Source of the DNA: Alicyclobacillus kakegawensis NBRC 103104
Lineage (GTDB): Bacteria > Bacillota > Bacilli > Alicyclobacillales > Alicyclobacillaceae
Assembly: GCF_001552655.1 (NCBI RefSeq)
Contig: NZ_BCRP01000003.1
Location: 1 to 64,000 of the forward strand
Direction: 5' to 3'
Length of the DNA: 64,000 nt
The notes below the pieces were generated by a model. It saw only the letters and a list, made by a program, of their open reading frames with translations. It was not told the DNA's origin and did no database searches. Position 1 is the first letter of the stretch. Each line of letters opens with the position of its first letter. Below are positions 42,760-53,123 of the stretch, piece after piece. Both the position numbers and the translations under genes were made by a program.

Positions 42760-43254
42760 TCATGAACGAAAGTTGACAAACTGCAATGGGACAGAAAGGT
42801 CCGTTTCGCGCAGGCGCTGAATGACAGCCTGCAGGTCATCGCGGCTCTTGCCGGAGACGCGCACCTGTTCCCCCTGTATGGACGCCTGCACCTTGAGTTT
42901 GCTGTCTTTGACAATCCTCGTGATTTGCTTGGCGACGTCTGGCGAGATCCCTTGCTGCACGGTCACGGTCTGCCGCACGGCGCCACCGCTCGCCGGCTCC
43001 ACTTTGCCCCGCTGGAGAGCTTTCAGCGACACCCCGCGTTTCACACACTTGCTCTGCAAGATGTCGAACACGGCCGCGAGTTTATACTCATCATCCGCGA
43101 GGATGGTGATCTCCTTGCCGTCAAAATCAATGCGGCTGCGACTCCCCTTGAAGTCAAAGCGCGTCGACAGCTCCTTGTTCGCTTGGTTGACAGCGTTGTC
43201 CACTTCCTGCATATCGACCTTGGAGACCACATCAAACGATGCTTCCTTCGCCAT
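42760..43254 (-). CDS. YajQ-family nucleotide-binding protein
   Basis: A 164-residue two-domain ferredoxin-like protein with the YajQ signature ([55 protein letters not shown]). Some homologues bind cyclic di-GMP or tRNA/GTP; the role in this lineage is not known. It is the last gene downstream of rodZ, 54 bp after it. Confidence 0.92.
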   Translation of the reverse strand: MAKEASFDVVSKVDMQEVDNAVNQANKELSTRFDFKGSRSRIDFDGKEITILADDEYKLAAVFDILQSKCVKRGVSLKALQRGKVEPASGGAVRQTVTVQQGISPDVAKQITRIVKDSKLKVQASIQGEQVRVSGKSRDDLQAVIQRLRETDLSVPLQFVNFRS

Positions 43255-43308
43255 ATAAACCCCTCCCGTCCAACTCCCGTAAACAAAAATGCAGACACGT
43301 CCGGCGCG

Positions 43309-44289
43309 TCAGCCGGCAGAGCCAGACTTGACGATTTGCACCACTACCCGGCCGTTGACATCCGGCAGCTTGACCGCTTTCCCATTGATTTGCAGCTGCA
43401 CCGCGGACGCAGCCCCCAGGACCATGTTCAAAGAAGACTGCGCGTGCCATGTGCGGTCCTGCCCCGTCTCCACCATATCACTGCTTGCCACCACTTTGCC
43501 ATCGGCGGTGACCTGCGTCCAGCAGCGGGATGTCACCGCACGGATGCGGACGGTCAACGGATCGTTGGCTTGCACCAGATACCTTTGCACGCCGCCCTGG
43601 TAGGGCTCCGTTGTAATGTTCACGCTCGGTTTGGAAGGCGGCGTCGGCTTCGCCCCGCGCTTGTGGGCGGAAGAACGGTGGTCCGTTTTCGGCTGATGGC
43701 TGCCTGAGGAGGTGGTGTTGGTGGGATGGGGGCCGCCTGCGGCCGTGTTCTGTACTGCCTGCTCCGGCGTGCCGTGTCCGTGCGCATGACTCAGGTACCA
43801 CCACCCGGCCCCGAGCACAACCAATATGGCCGCCACGATGGCCGCCTGTCCAGAACCACTGGGGATTGAGATGCCCGCTTTGCGCGGACGGGAGTCGCGA
43901 ACGGGCGCCCTACGCCTGGGTTCTGCCTCGACCGGATGCGACCTGGCGGGGGGCACGTCGTCCTCCCGCTCCCCTTGAGCGACAAATGGACTCCCCTGTG
44001 AAGCAGTCGAGTCATCCGCGCCCCCTGTCGTCCAACCGTCCATGGGGACAGCCACTCGTGCGCGGCGCTCATCCATTTGGCGCAGCAACGCCAAGCCGTC
44101 GAGCCCCAGAGCTTCCGCGTAGCTGCGGACAAAACCACGCCCATATACGTCCCCAGGCAAAGCGCTCCAATCCCCCTGTTCGATGGCAGACAGGTAGCGT
44201 TTGCGTATCTTCGTCATCCGCTCGACTTGATCCAAGTCCATCCCCAATTCCTCGCGCCGCCGACGCAACGTCTCGCCCAACTCGCGCAT
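43309..44289 (-). CDS. rodZ: RodZ-family cell-shape protein
   Basis: A 326-residue protein with an N-terminal Xre-like helix-turn-helix (GETLRRRREELGMDLDQVERMT, IEQGDWSALPGDVYGRGFVRSYAEALG), which in RodZ binds MreB, a basic stretch, one transmembrane helix (AAIVAAILVVLGAGWWYL), a Pro/Ser/Thr-rich linker, and an outer DUF4115-like beta domain (PLTVRIRAVTSRCWTQVTADG). The ATG at 44289 has GGAGGG upstream. It follows ymfK, as in B. subtilis (ymfL). Confidence 0.88.
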   Translation of the reverse strand: MRELGETLRRRREELGMDLDQVERMTKIRKRYLSAIEQGDWSALPGDVYGRGFVRSYAEALGLDGLALLRQMDERRARVAVPMDGWTTGGADDSTASQGSPFVAQGEREDDVPPARSHPVEAEPRRRAPVRDSRPRKAGISIPSGSGQAAIVAAILVVLGAGWWYLSHAHGHGTPEQAVQNTAAGGPHPTNTTSSGSHQPKTDHRSSAHKRGAKPTPPSKPSVNITTEPYQGGVQRYLVQANDPLTVRIRAVTSRCWTQVTADGKVVASSDMVETGQDRTWHAQSSLNMVLGAASAVQLQINGKAVKLPDVNGRVVVQIVKSGSAG

Positions 44290-44316
44290 GCCAAACCCTC
44301 CAGACGTCATGAGCCT

Positions 44317-45117
44317 CTATTCCTGCCAATTCGCCGCCTCTCGTTCATACTCTTCGTACAGGATCTGCTCATCCGGCTGATGACGAAGTTCAATCAACAA
44401 ATCAAACACGTTCCAGCCGAAGCGAGAATGCCGCACAAAGATGTCCGGGTGCTCAATCACGATGGGAGCCGGCATCGCCATCACCTGCTCCACCAAACGC
44501 ATGTGCTGCTCCCCGCCGCGGAGCGTGGATACAGCCCCGTCGATGATGTACACAAACCGCTCGCCGCGCCAGTACTCGTTGGGCAGGTCGTTGAGTATCG
44601 TTTGCCGGAGCAAAGTGGATGAGATGAAGGTCCACCGTTTATTGGCGTACACGCTGGAGGCGACTATCGATTCCGTCTTGCCCACACGCGGCTGCCCACG
44701 AAACCCTATCACTTGGTGCCCCGGTCGCTTCAAGATCTCGCCCAGGAAGTCCACCAAGACGCCCAATTCATCACGCACAAACCGGTACGTTCGGGCTTCC
44801 GTATCGCTCCGTTCAATAAACCGTCCGTGCCGAAGTGACATCCGATCCCGCAACGACGGCGGACGCAGTCCCGCCAACTCCACATCCTCCAGGCAACTGA
44901 AGATATGGCGTAATACCTCGACATTCTCCGGATGGGCGGTTTGCAACAGGAAACCTCGGCTTTCCTCCGACAAGTCGTTTAACTGCACGATATTAAACCC
45001 CAACATCCCCAGCAGGGAGGCCAAGTCGCCGAGAAGCCCGGGACGGTTGTTGCGGATGTGGTACTGCAGATAGAATTCGTGCACGACCGATGCGCTATCT
45101 GTATTCCCATTCGACAC
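44317..45117 (-). CDS. ymfK: YmfK-family protein (DUF3388)
   Basis: A 266-residue protein that matches YmfK by pattern and position. The N-terminal 75 residues are ACT-like (FYLQYHIRNNRPGLLGDLASLLGMLGFNIVQLN). The remainder has a P-loop-like FRGQPRVGKTES near residue 142 and VYIIDGAVSTL, which suggest a nucleotide-binding domain. Starts with GTG with GGAAGGAG upstream. Function unknown; conserved upstream of rodZ-pgsA. Confidence 0.85.
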   Translation of the reverse strand: MSNGNTDSASVVHEFYLQYHIRNNRPGLLGDLASLLGMLGFNIVQLNDLSEESRGFLLQTAHPENVEVLRHIFSCLEDVELAGLRPPSLRDRMSLRHGRFIERSDTEARTYRFVRDELGVLVDFLGEILKRPGHQVIGFRGQPRVGKTESIVASSVYANKRWTFISSTLLRQTILNDLPNEYWRGERFVYIIDGAVSTLRGGEQHMRLVEQVMAMPAPIVIEHPDIFVRHSRFGWNVFDLLIELRHQPDEQILYEEYEREAANWQE

Positions 45118-45163
45118 GCGGATTCAGACTCCTTCCCAGTAGATTGCCAAAAGCCATACGGGA

Positions 45164-46180
45164 TCATGCGCTCGGGATGCCCAGATCGGCCTGCCACTTC
45201 TGCTTCACTTCCGCGCTGATCGCCCGCCACTGTTGCTCCGGGATGGTCGGCTGGGCTGCAAGCGTCGCCTGAACCTGCTGCAGATCTGTAATCATACTCG
45301 AAGGCACGGCACTGGGGTCAACCTCAATCTGGGGTGCTCTGTCCACCTGTTGAACACCGGGACGCCACTTGTTCTCCTTATACGCTCGCAAATCGGCAGT
45401 GAGTGCCGACACGGGAGGCAACGCCAACACCACGGGGTCCACCGATGGAGTTTGCCCGAGCGGGGTCACCAGCAGGCTGCCCGACAGAAGAGCCTGCTGC
45501 CGAAGCTTGGCCGGAACATCTCCCCACACGACCACCACTCCCGGTAGCCCTGTCGAACGGTTCACGGGCACAGCAACCACCCGCGCCGTTGTGTCCCCGT
45601 TGTATAAGCCGGCGAGGAACGTCTGGCCGAGCGCAGCCGACGGCGCGCTCCCAGTCACGTACCAACCGACAGTCGCCGGGAGACGGGAGGAACTGTGCAT
45701 GACGATAGATCCGGCCAGCCAACCGGCTGCATACGCCGCCAGCCGCTGATTGTCCACCACCTGTCGCAGGTTGTCCAATCGCACCGGTGCCGCGCTGCGG
45801 CAGATCCACTCCACCTTGAGGGCCTGGTGCCGGCGCAGGAACGACAGAAAATCTGCGCTCGGCGGCTGCTCCGCGACCACCACCAACAAAGGCGGCCTAT
45901 CGGCTGTACGGCGGAGCAGTTCGCGCGCCCGCGACAGCACCTGGCCGCTATCCGTCAACGATGTGGCCGCAACGACCAAACCGGTGGAAGACTGCAGGGC
46001 CAAGACCTGATTTTCCGACCAATGCGGCAGCCGATGACCGACCAGGTACACCATCGCCGCCTGTTTCGCCACACTGGGATGCATTGTCTTAAGGTCAGGA
46101 GCCCCGCATCCGCCCGCGCCAAGCAGGCATACACAGGCTCCCAAAAGGAGTGTTGTCTGAATTTTGAACCCGCGTTGCAA
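45164..46180 (-). CDS. Med/BMP-like surface lipoprotein
   Basis: A 338-residue lipoprotein with signal peptide and lipobox LLGAGGC (Cys at about residue 25). The body has the layout of BMP/Med-type periplasmic-binding folds: LALQSSTGLVVAATSL, LLVVVAEQPPSADFL, AAYAAGWLAGSIVMHSSS and VVVVWGDVP, though conservation is weak. BMP members bind nucleosides; Med of B. subtilis affects competence. I take it as a divergent relative. Start TTG with AAGGGG nine bases upstream. It is 46 bp upstream of ymfK. Confidence 0.55.
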   Translation of the reverse strand: MQRGFKIQTTLLLGACVCLLGAGGCGAPDLKTMHPSVAKQAAMVYLVGHRLPHWSENQVLALQSSTGLVVAATSLTDSGQVLSRARELLRRTADRPPLLVVVAEQPPSADFLSFLRRHQALKVEWICRSAAPVRLDNLRQVVDNQRLAAYAAGWLAGSIVMHSSSRLPATVGWYVTGSAPSAALGQTFLAGLYNGDTTARVVAVPVNRSTGLPGVVVVWGDVPAKLRQQALLSGSLLVTPLGQTPSVDPVVLALPPVSALTADLRAYKENKWRPGVQQVDRAPQIEVDPSAVPSSMITDLQQVQATLAAQPTIPEQQWRAISAEVKQKWQADLGIPSA

Positions 46181-46328
46181 TCGGCATACCCCTTATCGAA
46201 CGGTTCTACGACACGCTGTCCTCAGCCATCGCTGCATATTGTACCATGTTCCAGGTACCGTGTATTTCGGAAATGTCCTTGCCTTTCTGTCGACAAACCG
46301 GGATAATGAAGGCAAGAGGTGGCCATAC

Positions 46329-46667
46329 ATGACGCATTCAGGAGAACACCTGTCCGTAGCTAAGGCACTGTATCAACTCAATTTTTATCTTGAGGCGCTC
46401 AACCTCCCGGTCACCGTGAAGGACCTGTACCAGCGTGCTTACCGACAACGAAGAGGAGAGCAGTTCGACGACCGATGGCTGGAACACCTGGAAGAAAATC
46501 CAGAGGTTGTGGAGTCTTTGGATGAACCCTTCACCACCCAGACCATCATTGAGGTTTTGATGAAAACGGGGCATCAGCCTTTAGTGCGGGCGTTGATGCG
46601 GGAAGTGCGCCGCCGCGACATCGGCGTCTCCCACGCCTATATGTTTGGCCATACGAAGCGGCGCTGA
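46329..46667 (+). CDS. Small conserved-looking protein of unknown function
   Basis: A 112-residue helical protein, the only plus-strand gene in the core region. It starts at an ATG with AGAGGTGG upstream (MTHSGEHLSVAKALYQLNF). The composition is soluble and charged, with several helices (DLYQRAYRQRRGEQFDD, TIIEVLMKTGHQPLVRALMREV). I do not recognise a family. The frame above the ATG has no support. It is divergent from the Med-like gene and convergent with 46698-47306, from which a 15-bp hairpin separates it. Confidence 0.6.
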   Translation: MTHSGEHLSVAKALYQLNFYLEALNLPVTVKDLYQRAYRQRRGEQFDDRWLEHLEENPEVVESLDEPFTTQTIIEVLMKTGHQPLVRALMREVRRRDIGVSHAYMFGHTKRR

Positions 46668-46682
46668 CCGCTTTGTATGGCC
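46647..46682. terminator. Hairpin between convergent genes
   Basis: A 15-bp stem (GGCCATACGAAGCGG against its complement, one G-T pair) with a six-base loop that includes the plus-strand stop codon. Neither side has a good T-run, but its place between convergent genes suggests a bidirectional terminator. Confidence 0.5.
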
Positions 46683-46697
46683 GTCGGAAAGCCGGTC

Positions 46698-47306
46698 CTA
46701 TGGCAGGCGGTTGACATCGACCTGGAACCAGCACGCGTTCGCTCCCTGGCTGTCATCCTCGGAGCGGTTCATCTGCTCCGTAAACCCAATCCCATTCTTA
46801 CCCATGGTGGACACGCTCATCCCTTGATAGGCACGACGTCCCAATCCGGCACTGGCCACGATCTCCCCGTCCTCCGACAGAAACGACAATTCGCCTTGCT
46901 GGACCTTCTTGTCACTGGCGAAGATCCCGGCGAAAAAGGTCTGCACGTCATCCGCTATCTTGACCCGCTCGGCCCCTGGATCCCCATCCCCCACGTTGAC
47001 CGTGGCCGACACCAAGTAATCATTTCCCCGCGGGAGCACCACCAGCTCGTCCAGCCCTTGAATTGTGCCTACGTGCTGCGCCACCGCGGCTACCACCGAA
47101 TCTGGAACATCGCGCACAGTGGAAGCCTGCTCACCTTCGGCCGCATCATCCGCCCGCACCGATGGCGCCGGCGCATTCGGCGCCACAAGCTTATGCATCA
47201 TCGACCGCAAGTCGCCGCCCGCGACACCCAGCACTGTCGCAACCACCAGCAACCCCCCCAGACCGCCAAGCCACAATCCACGGCTTTTTTGGGACAGCAA
47301 AGGCAT
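46698..47306 (-). CDS. Membrane-anchored protein of unknown function
   Basis: A 202-residue protein with one N-terminal transmembrane helix (LWLGGLGGLLVVATVLGVAGG) and an extracytoplasmic domain of about 170 residues: a linker, then alternating helices and strands (VPDSVVAAVAQHVGTIQGLDELVVLPRGNDYLVSATVNVG and DDVQTFFAGIFASD). A faint resemblance to YhcN/YlaJ-type sporulation proteins is not secure. It lies downstream of spoIIIE. Confidence 0.6.
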   Translation of the reverse strand: MPLLSQKSRGLWLGGLGGLLVVATVLGVAGGDLRSMMHKLVAPNAPAPSVRADDAAEGEQASTVRDVPDSVVAAVAQHVGTIQGLDELVVLPRGNDYLVSATVNVGDGDPGAERVKIADDVQTFFAGIFASDKKVQQGELSFLSEDGEIVASAGLGRRAYQGMSVSTMGKNGIGFTEQMNRSEDDSQGANACWFQVDVNRLP

Positions 47307-47410
47307 GGAACGCCCCCCTCACCGCTTGTCCATGGCACAACCGAGATGGAGGAGTCATCCCCATCCGCGTGCCGTACATTGTATGACCCCGGTGGGACAT
47401 CCATGCCTCC

Positions 47411-49915
47411 TCATCGGCGACGAAACGACTCTCTGACCGCTACCCATTGCTCCTTGCTGACGAGCACCTCCCGCGGCTTGCTGCCTTCAAACGGTCCGAC
47501 GAGCCCATGCTGCTCCATTTGGTCGATGATTCGGGCCGCCCGCGAGTATCCGACCCGAAACCTCCGCTGGACCATGGACACCGACGCCTGGCCCGTGTCC
47601 ACAACCAGATCCATCGCGTCCACGAACAGGTCGTCCACATCGTTGCCGGTCTCCTCCGCCTCGCCGGCGATGTCGTCCGGCTGATTCAAATCGACGGTGT
47701 ATACCGCCTCCTGCTGCCGCTTGACATGCGCCACCAGGCGCTCAATCTCTTCCTCGGAGAGAAACGCCCCCTGCACCCGCACCGGCTTCGAGGCGCCCAC
47801 CGGCAGGTACAACATGTCGCCGCGTCCAAGCAGCTTTTCCGCCCCACCCATGTCGAGAATGGTCCGCGAATCGGCCATTGAGGAGACAGCGAAGGCGATG
47901 CGGCTCGGAATATTGGCTTTGATCAAGCCGGTGATCACGTCGACCGAAGGCCTCTGGGTCGCCACAATCAAGTGAATTCCGGCGGCCCGCGCCATCTGGG
48001 CGATGCGGCAAATCGCATCCTCCACGTCCCCCGGCGCCACCATCATCAGGTCAGCCAATTCGTCGATGATCACCACAATATACGGCAGCGGATCCGCCCC
48101 TTCCCCCTGCACCATCTGGTTGTACCGTTCAATATCCCGCGCCCCGCGTTCCGCGAACGCGCGGTAGCGATTCTCCATCTCCAGCACAACCTTTTTCAGG
48201 GCATACGCGGCTTTGCGTGGGTCCGTCACCACCGGCGCCAGCAGGTGCGGAATCCCGTTATACACAGTCAACTCCACCATTTTCGGGTCAATCATCATCA
48301 ACTTGACTTCATGCGGCTTCGCCTTCATCAAGATGGACGCAATCATCCCGTTGATGCACACACTCTTGCCTGATCCGGTGGCTCCGGCGACCAGCAGGTG
48401 AGGCATTTTCTGCAGATCGCCGACGATGGCGGCGCCGCCAATGTCGCGCCCCAGCGCCAGAGCCAGTTTGCTGTCGCCGTCCTGAAACTCAGGCGCCTCC
48501 AGCACCTCGCGCAACGTGACGATGGCCACCTCCGCGTTAGGCACCTCAATCCCAATCACCGACTTTCCCGGCACGGGCGCTTCAATGCGGACGTCGCGCG
48601 CCGCCAGCGCCAGCGCGATGTCGTCCACCAACCCGACGATGCGCGACACCTTGACGCCAATGGCCGGCTGCAGTTCGTAGCGGGTGACTGTGGGCCCGCG
48701 GCTGATTTCCAAAACCTTTGCATGCACGCCGAAGCTCTCCAAAGTCATCTCCAGCTTGCGCGCGTTGTCCTGCGCATCCTTGTGACTGAACCCGCTCTTG
48801 CCGCCTTTAGGCAGTTTAAAAAGCCGCAGCGGCGGCAATTGGTAGTTCTCGTCCCGGACCGGCGCACCGACCGGGTAGCCTGTGTCGCCTTCCGCACGGC
48901 TTGCCGGTTGCGGCGACACTTTCGCCGCCTTGCCCGGCGGCGGCTGTAAAGTGGAAACGGGCGGATCGGGATAGCGCATGATGATCTGATTCCCCACCTG
49001 CTCCACCACGGGCCCCTCCCGCGCCGCTTCGACATCCTGTTGGGCCCGTCGTCTGGCCGCGAAATCGTGAACCACCGGCCGCCTGTCCGTCTCGGACGGG
49101 TCGCCGAACGACGCCGCCTCGTCAGGGGTAAAGGGGGGCTCTGAAAACTCTCCCCCTGCCACCGCCGCCATTTGGCGCCGCCGCTTCCGGCTGCCTCCAC
49201 GACCGGTCGAGCTTCCGTCTTCGTCTTGGATTTTCTTCTTTCGCTGTCTGCTCTCACCGCGAGGGTGTTGTGGATCCGGACCAAACAACAAGCCGAGATA
49301 ACCTTTTGTACCTCGCCAAACCCCTTCCAAACGCTGCTCCATGAAGTCGGTGCCGCGCCGCACCACCGTGACCAAGGAGACGCCGGTGGCCAACGCTCCG
49401 CCGATGATTACGCCGACGCCCAACACCAACAAGGTCCCAGTGCCCGAGAACAAATAATAGGCGACCGAGAAGAACGCATACCCGACCAGCCCACCGCCGG
49501 CTCCGCTGACCTGCGACGGGTCAACTGCGGCCGGGTCGACAACCAGCCGGCACATTTGCTTGATGGCCGTGATGGTGGCCGAAAACAAGGGGACATTTCC
49601 GGATGGATAAAACTTGGCGACGTTTTGATAAAACGAGTACTCCATCCCGGTCAGCCAGGTGATGAACAAGACCAGAAGCCCCATATGGCGATGATGCCAA
49701 GGAAAGGTCGTCCGGCGCACCATGGTGTACACCGCCGCGTACCCCACAAACACCGGCAGCAAAAAACTCCACGAACCGGCAATCCAGACGCAGGCAATAT
49801 CCAGATATTGACCCACTTTTCCCAGTCGACCCAAGGCCAGGGCACTGAGAGAAAGCAGCGCCATGCCGGTCAATTCATAGCGTAGAATTTCTTGCCTATG
49901 CTGTTTCTTACCCAC
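47411..49915 (-). CDS. spoIIIE: DNA translocase SpoIIIE/FtsK
   Basis: An 834-residue septal DNA pump. Four hydrophobic helices occupy about residues 15-160; a charged linker follows to about residue 350; the motor domain has GATGSGKS (Walker A), [13 protein letters not shown] (Walker B) and a hexamerising core; the C-terminal gamma domain ([30 protein letters not shown]) reads KOPS/SRS sequences. I chose GTG at 49915, with AGGAGGGCG upstream. It moves chromosome into the forespore. ylzJ and tepA lie upstream, as in B. subtilis. Confidence 0.95.
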   Translation of the reverse strand: MGKKQHRQEILRYELTGMALLSLSALALGRLGKVGQYLDIACVWIAGSWSFLLPVFVGYAAVYTMVRRTTFPWHHRHMGLLVLFITWLTGMEYSFYQNVAKFYPSGNVPLFSATITAIKQMCRLVVDPAAVDPSQVSGAGGGLVGYAFFSVAYYLFSGTGTLLVLGVGVIIGGALATGVSLVTVVRRGTDFMEQRLEGVWRGTKGYLGLLFGPDPQHPRGESRQRKKKIQDEDGSSTGRGGSRKRRRQMAAVAGGEFSEPPFTPDEAASFGDPSETDRRPVVHDFAARRRAQQDVEAAREGPVVEQVGNQIIMRYPDPPVSTLQPPPGKAAKVSPQPASRAEGDTGYPVGAPVRDENYQLPPLRLFKLPKGGKSGFSHKDAQDNARKLEMTLESFGVHAKVLEISRGPTVTRYELQPAIGVKVSRIVGLVDDIALALAARDVRIEAPVPGKSVIGIEVPNAEVAIVTLREVLEAPEFQDGDSKLALALGRDIGGAAIVGDLQKMPHLLVAGATGSGKSVCINGMIASILMKAKPHEVKLMMIDPKMVELTVYNGIPHLLAPVVTDPRKAAYALKKVVLEMENRYRAFAERGARDIERYNQMVQGEGADPLPYIVVIIDELADLMMVAPGDVEDAICRIAQMARAAGIHLIVATQRPSVDVITGLIKANIPSRIAFAVSSMADSRTILDMGGAEKLLGRGDMLYLPVGASKPVRVQGAFLSEEEIERLVAHVKRQQEAVYTVDLNQPDDIAGEAEETGNDVDDLFVDAMDLVVDTGQASVSMVQRRFRVGYSRAARIIDQMEQHGLVGPFEGSKPREVLVSKEQWVAVRESFRRR

Positions 49916-50011
49916 TTGTGCGCCCTCCTGTGTGCCGTCCGGCACTCATTCGGACATTATTTCGCGATGTGCAGGTGCATTTCCTGCCAATCGGCCGCCA
50001 ACGCTTGCCCG

Positions 50012-50230
50012 TCAGCCCCCGTGGTATGGAATCTCGGTCCCCGGTCGCAGGTCCGGCCGCAGGTAATCCTGGGGACACGGGCTCAGGACGCGCTCAATCC
50101 GCGCCTTGCCCGTGCCTGTGGGAGTCACCAACAGGTGCACGCCTTGAAAGTCGCACTCAGAGTACGGACTGACCTCGTCCAACTCAGACATCACGGCGCC
50201 GAAGGGAACGATGCTCCAAAACAGGCTCAT
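50012..50230 (-). CDS. ylzJ: YlzJ-like protein
   Basis: A 72-residue protein ([62 protein letters not shown]) fitting the YlzJ family, which lies between tepA and spoIIIE in Bacilli. Function unknown. It overlaps the tepA stop by 4 bp. The 96 bp between it and spoIIIE hold no further gene that I can see. Confidence 0.75.
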   Translation of the reverse strand: MSLFWSIVPFGAVMSELDEVSPYSECDFQGVHLLVTPTGTGKARIERVLSPCPQDYLRPDLRPGTEIPYHGG

Positions 50231-51057
50231 TGCATCACCCCCGAAGCAGGCCCTGCCAGCTCCGCCACCGGTTGACGGGCCTTATGCTCCGCTATCAGCT
50301 GCTCAAGCTTGGCCATCGCCTTGCCGATGCCGCCGACCTCATCGACCAGGCCGTAGCGCACCGCGTCCGATCCGACTACGGTGGTCCCGATATCGCGCGC
50401 GAGTTCGCCCGTGTTCAGCATCAGATCGCGAAACACAGGTTCGCTGACGTGGGAGTGCTGCACGACAAAGCGGATCACCCGCTCTTGCATGCGCTCCATG
50501 TATTCAAATGATTGGGGGGCGCCGATGACCATGCCGGTCAACCGGATGGGATGAATGGTCATCGAAGCGGTTTCCGCGATAAAAGAGTAATCTGTACTGA
50601 CGGCAATCGGTACGCCGATGGAGTGGCCACCGCCAAGGACCAGCGACACGGTCGGTTTGCTGAGGCTGGCCACCATTTCCGAGATTGCCAACCCGGCCTC
50701 CACGTCTCCCCCCACTGTGTTGAGAATGAGCAACAGTCCCTCGATGTTTTCGTTCTGCTCCACGGCCACCAGCTGCGGGATGATGTGTTCGTACTTGGTT
50801 GTCTTGTTTTGCGCGGGCAGGACGAGGTGTCCCTCAATCTGCCCGATGACCGTCAGGCAATAAATGTTGGAATCCGCCTGCACGGGAGCGGACTGCCCCA
50901 ACGAGGCGATGGAATTGGCGACCCCTTCCGGATTGGGACTCTGTGCATCCGGCGCGACCGGGGCGGGCTGCGCCTCACCGCCCATCCTCGATGCCTGTTG
51001 ATTGGGCGCTCCTCCCGCCGCAGCGGCAGGTCTACCCCCCACGTCCCCATACGTCAT
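50227..51057 (-). CDS. tepA: Translocation-enhancing ClpP-like peptidase TepA
   Basis: A 276-residue ClpP/crotonase-fold peptidase: [29 protein letters not shown] with the catalytic Ser, and [13 protein letters not shown] with the His. The first 60 residues are an Ala/Pro/Gln-rich extension. TepA has been linked to protein export and forespore proteolysis. It lies downstream of rnjB, beyond a strong terminator. Confidence 0.9.
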   Translation of the reverse strand: MTYGDVGGRPAAAAGGAPNQQASRMGGEAQPAPVAPDAQSPNPEGVANSIASLGQSAPVQADSNIYCLTVIGQIEGHLVLPAQNKTTKYEHIIPQLVAVEQNENIEGLLLILNTVGGDVEAGLAISEMVASLSKPTVSLVLGGGHSIGVPIAVSTDYSFIAETASMTIHPIRLTGMVIGAPQSFEYMERMQERVIRFVVQHSHVSEPVFRDLMLNTGELARDIGTTVVGSDAVRYGLVDEVGGIGKAMAKLEQLIAEHKARQPVAELAGPASGVMQ

Positions 51058-51139
51058 GTCGATCCACCCCTTTACTTGTCACCCCTGCGACAAAGGGCTA
51101 CTCAGGACCTAGTATGGGGTGGAAGCCACCAGCGCATGC

Positions 51140-51162
51140 AAAAAGCGGCCCGCTTGGGCCGC
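51140..51162 (-). terminator. Terminator of rnjB
   Basis: GCGGCCC-AAGC-GGGCCGC followed by TTTTT on the minus strand, 21 bp after rnjB. Confidence 0.87.
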
Positions 51163-51183
51163 CTCATACCCGGGACAACTCTC

Positions 51184-52839
51184 TCAGGCTTCCATGATGA
51201 TAGGCAGAATCATCGGCCGCCTGCGGGTTTGCTCATACAGGAAACGCCCCAAGGCGTCGCGCACCGCCGTCTTCAGGGACGACCACTCGCTGATATTGTC
51301 CGCTACCATCTTCGTCAACGTAGACGCCACAATTTTGTTGGCTTCCTCAAGCAAGGCTTCCGATTCTCGCACGTAGACAAAACCACGCGAAATGATATCC
51401 GGGCCGGAGAGAATGGTGCCGGCGGTCTTCGACAGCGTCACAACCACAACCAGGATGCCGTCTTGCGACAACAGTTTGCGATCCCGCAGTACAATGTTGC
51501 CGACATCCCCGACTCCGAGACCATCAATCAACACCATGCCGGCTGTGACCTTGCCGCTCAAGCGGGCGCGGCCGTTGTCAAACTCGACCACATCGCCCAA
51601 ATCGACGATAAAGATGTTTTCGGGTTGAACCCCGGTCGCCTCCGCCAGTTCCGCGTGGCGCAGCTGCATGCGGTACTCTCCGTGCACGGGCAGGAAATAC
51701 TGCGGCCGTACCAGGTTCAACATCAACTTGAGCTCTTCCTGACTGCCGTGGCCGGACACATGCACCCCTTGATAGATGACATGGGCGCCAATCTTCAAGA
51801 GTTGATCAATCGTCCGCGCAATCGCCCGCTCGTTCCCCGGAATCGGAGAACTGGCCAAGACCACCGTGTCTCCGGGGTAGATCTCGATCTTGCGGTGCGC
51901 GGAGCGAGCCATCCGGGTCAGAGCCGACATCGGCTCGCCCTGCGACCCGGTGGATAGAATCAAGACGTGCTCGGGCGGCAGTTTGCCGACGTCGTCCGCG
52001 TCAATCAACGTGCTCGGTTTGACGTCCAGGTACCCCAACTGCATGGCGACCTGGATGTTGTTGACCATACTGCGCCCAACAGGAGCCACTTTGCGCCCCA
52101 TCCGTTCAGCAATCGTCATCACCTGCTGAATGCGGTGGATGTTCGACGCGAAGGTGGCCAGAATTACGCGCCCGTCCGCCTGCGCCAAGATGTTCTCAAT
52201 GGCTTTGCCCACCACTCGTTCCGAGGGCGTGAACCCTGGACGCTCGGCATTGGTGCTGTCCGCCACCAGCGCCAACACTCCGCGCGCTCCGTAGGCGGCC
52301 AATTTCTGCACATCCGCCAACCGGCCGTCGACCGGCGTGTGGTCAAACTTGAAGTCTCCCGTGTGAATGACAAGACCCTCAGGGGTATCAATGGCAAATC
52401 CCCCTGAGTCGGGAATACTGTGGTTCACATAAAAGAAGGAAACCTTGAATGCGCCGGCATCAATCACGGTGTCCCCGTCGATGTTGACCAGTTTGGCTGT
52501 ATCCAGCAAGCCGTGTTCACGCAGCTTTCCCTCGACCAGTCCCAGCGTCAACCGAGTGCCGTAAATCGGCACATTCAAACTCCTCAGGACGTACGGCAAA
52601 CCGCCGATGTGGTCTTCGTGACCATGGGTGAGAAAAATGCCGCGAACCCGGTCCTTGTTTTCCAACAGGTATGAGATGTCCGGGATAATGGCATCAATCC
52701 CCAGCAACTCTTCTTCGGGAAACTTCAATCCGGCATCGACAACAATCATGTCATTCCCATAAGCATACACAGTCATATTTTTCCCAATCTCGCCGACTCC
52801 TCCCAGCGAGACGATAGTCAATTTTTGCTTACGCGCCAA
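51184..52839 (-). CDS. rnjB: Ribonuclease J (RNase J2-type position)
   Basis: A 551-residue beta-CASP metallo-beta-lactamase RNase: GGVGEIGKNM, LTHGHEDHIGGLPYVL (HxHxDH), HTGDFKFDHTPVDG, and VSGHGSQEELKLMLNL in the beta-CASP part. It acts as endo- and 5'-exoribonuclease. All zinc ligands are present, so it should be active. I chose TTG 52839, 8-9 bases after CGGAGGTG. Called rnjB from its place between dapA and tepA; no second copy is in the window to confirm paralogy. Confidence 0.88.
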   Translation of the reverse strand: MARKQKLTIVSLGGVGEIGKNMTVYAYGNDMIVVDAGLKFPEEELLGIDAIIPDISYLLENKDRVRGIFLTHGHEDHIGGLPYVLRSLNVPIYGTRLTLGLVEGKLREHGLLDTAKLVNIDGDTVIDAGAFKVSFFYVNHSIPDSGGFAIDTPEGLVIHTGDFKFDHTPVDGRLADVQKLAAYGARGVLALVADSTNAERPGFTPSERVVGKAIENILAQADGRVILATFASNIHRIQQVMTIAERMGRKVAPVGRSMVNNIQVAMQLGYLDVKPSTLIDADDVGKLPPEHVLILSTGSQGEPMSALTRMARSAHRKIEIYPGDTVVLASSPIPGNERAIARTIDQLLKIGAHVIYQGVHVSGHGSQEELKLMLNLVRPQYFLPVHGEYRMQLRHAELAEATGVQPENIFIVDLGDVVEFDNGRARLSGKVTAGMVLIDGLGVGDVGNIVLRDRKLLSQDGILVVVVTLSKTAGTILSGPDIISRGFVYVRESEALLEEANKIVASTLTKMVADNISEWSSLKTAVRDALGRFLYEQTRRRPMILPIIMEA

Positions 52840-53089
52840 CGTAGCACCTCCGTACTTGCGAGCCATCCCTGCAGCTCGTACATCTTGATCCATAAAAAAA
52901 CACAAAAATACACCGTCTGCGAATTGTGCCCCTGGCGTCGAAAGTGGGCATCAAAATACGCCGTGTCCAAAAACGACTCGCCGCACACCGATTCCGTACA
53001 ATACGCACAAATACCCAAGCGTCTGCCGGAACGCGCAGACGCGTATTTATTTGCGATTGTCAGGCCGCCGCACCAGTCACGTTGAGACT
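52840..53089 (-). other. Long rnjB leader
   Basis: About 245 bases between the predicted transcription start and the rnjB TTG. It contains an 8-bp hairpin (53019-53042) and a possible small frame from TTG 53018 into the rnjB start with a CAYC-x5-C cysteine cluster; that frame has no clear ribosome binding site, so I do not call it a gene. No known riboswitch is recognised. Confidence 0.4.
53019..53042. repeat. 8-bp hairpin in the rnjB leader
   Basis: GCGTCTGC-N8-GCAGACGC. No T-run follows it on the minus strand, so it is more likely a leader structure than a terminator. Confidence 0.45.
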
Positions 53090-53118
53090 ATTATACCCGG
53101 ACGCATCGGCAATCACAA
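53090..53118 (-). promoter_or_regulatory. Promoter of rnjB
   Basis: -35 TTGTGA (53118-53113), 17-base spacer, -10 TATAAT (53095-53090). Confidence 0.6.
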
Positions 53119-53123
53119 CCAAC

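Noticed and set aside
52818-53018. A 66-codon Cys-containing gene before rnjB
   Set aside because: TTG start without a ribosome binding site, overlap with the rnjB start, and only a loose zinc-finger resemblance; noted only as part of the leader.
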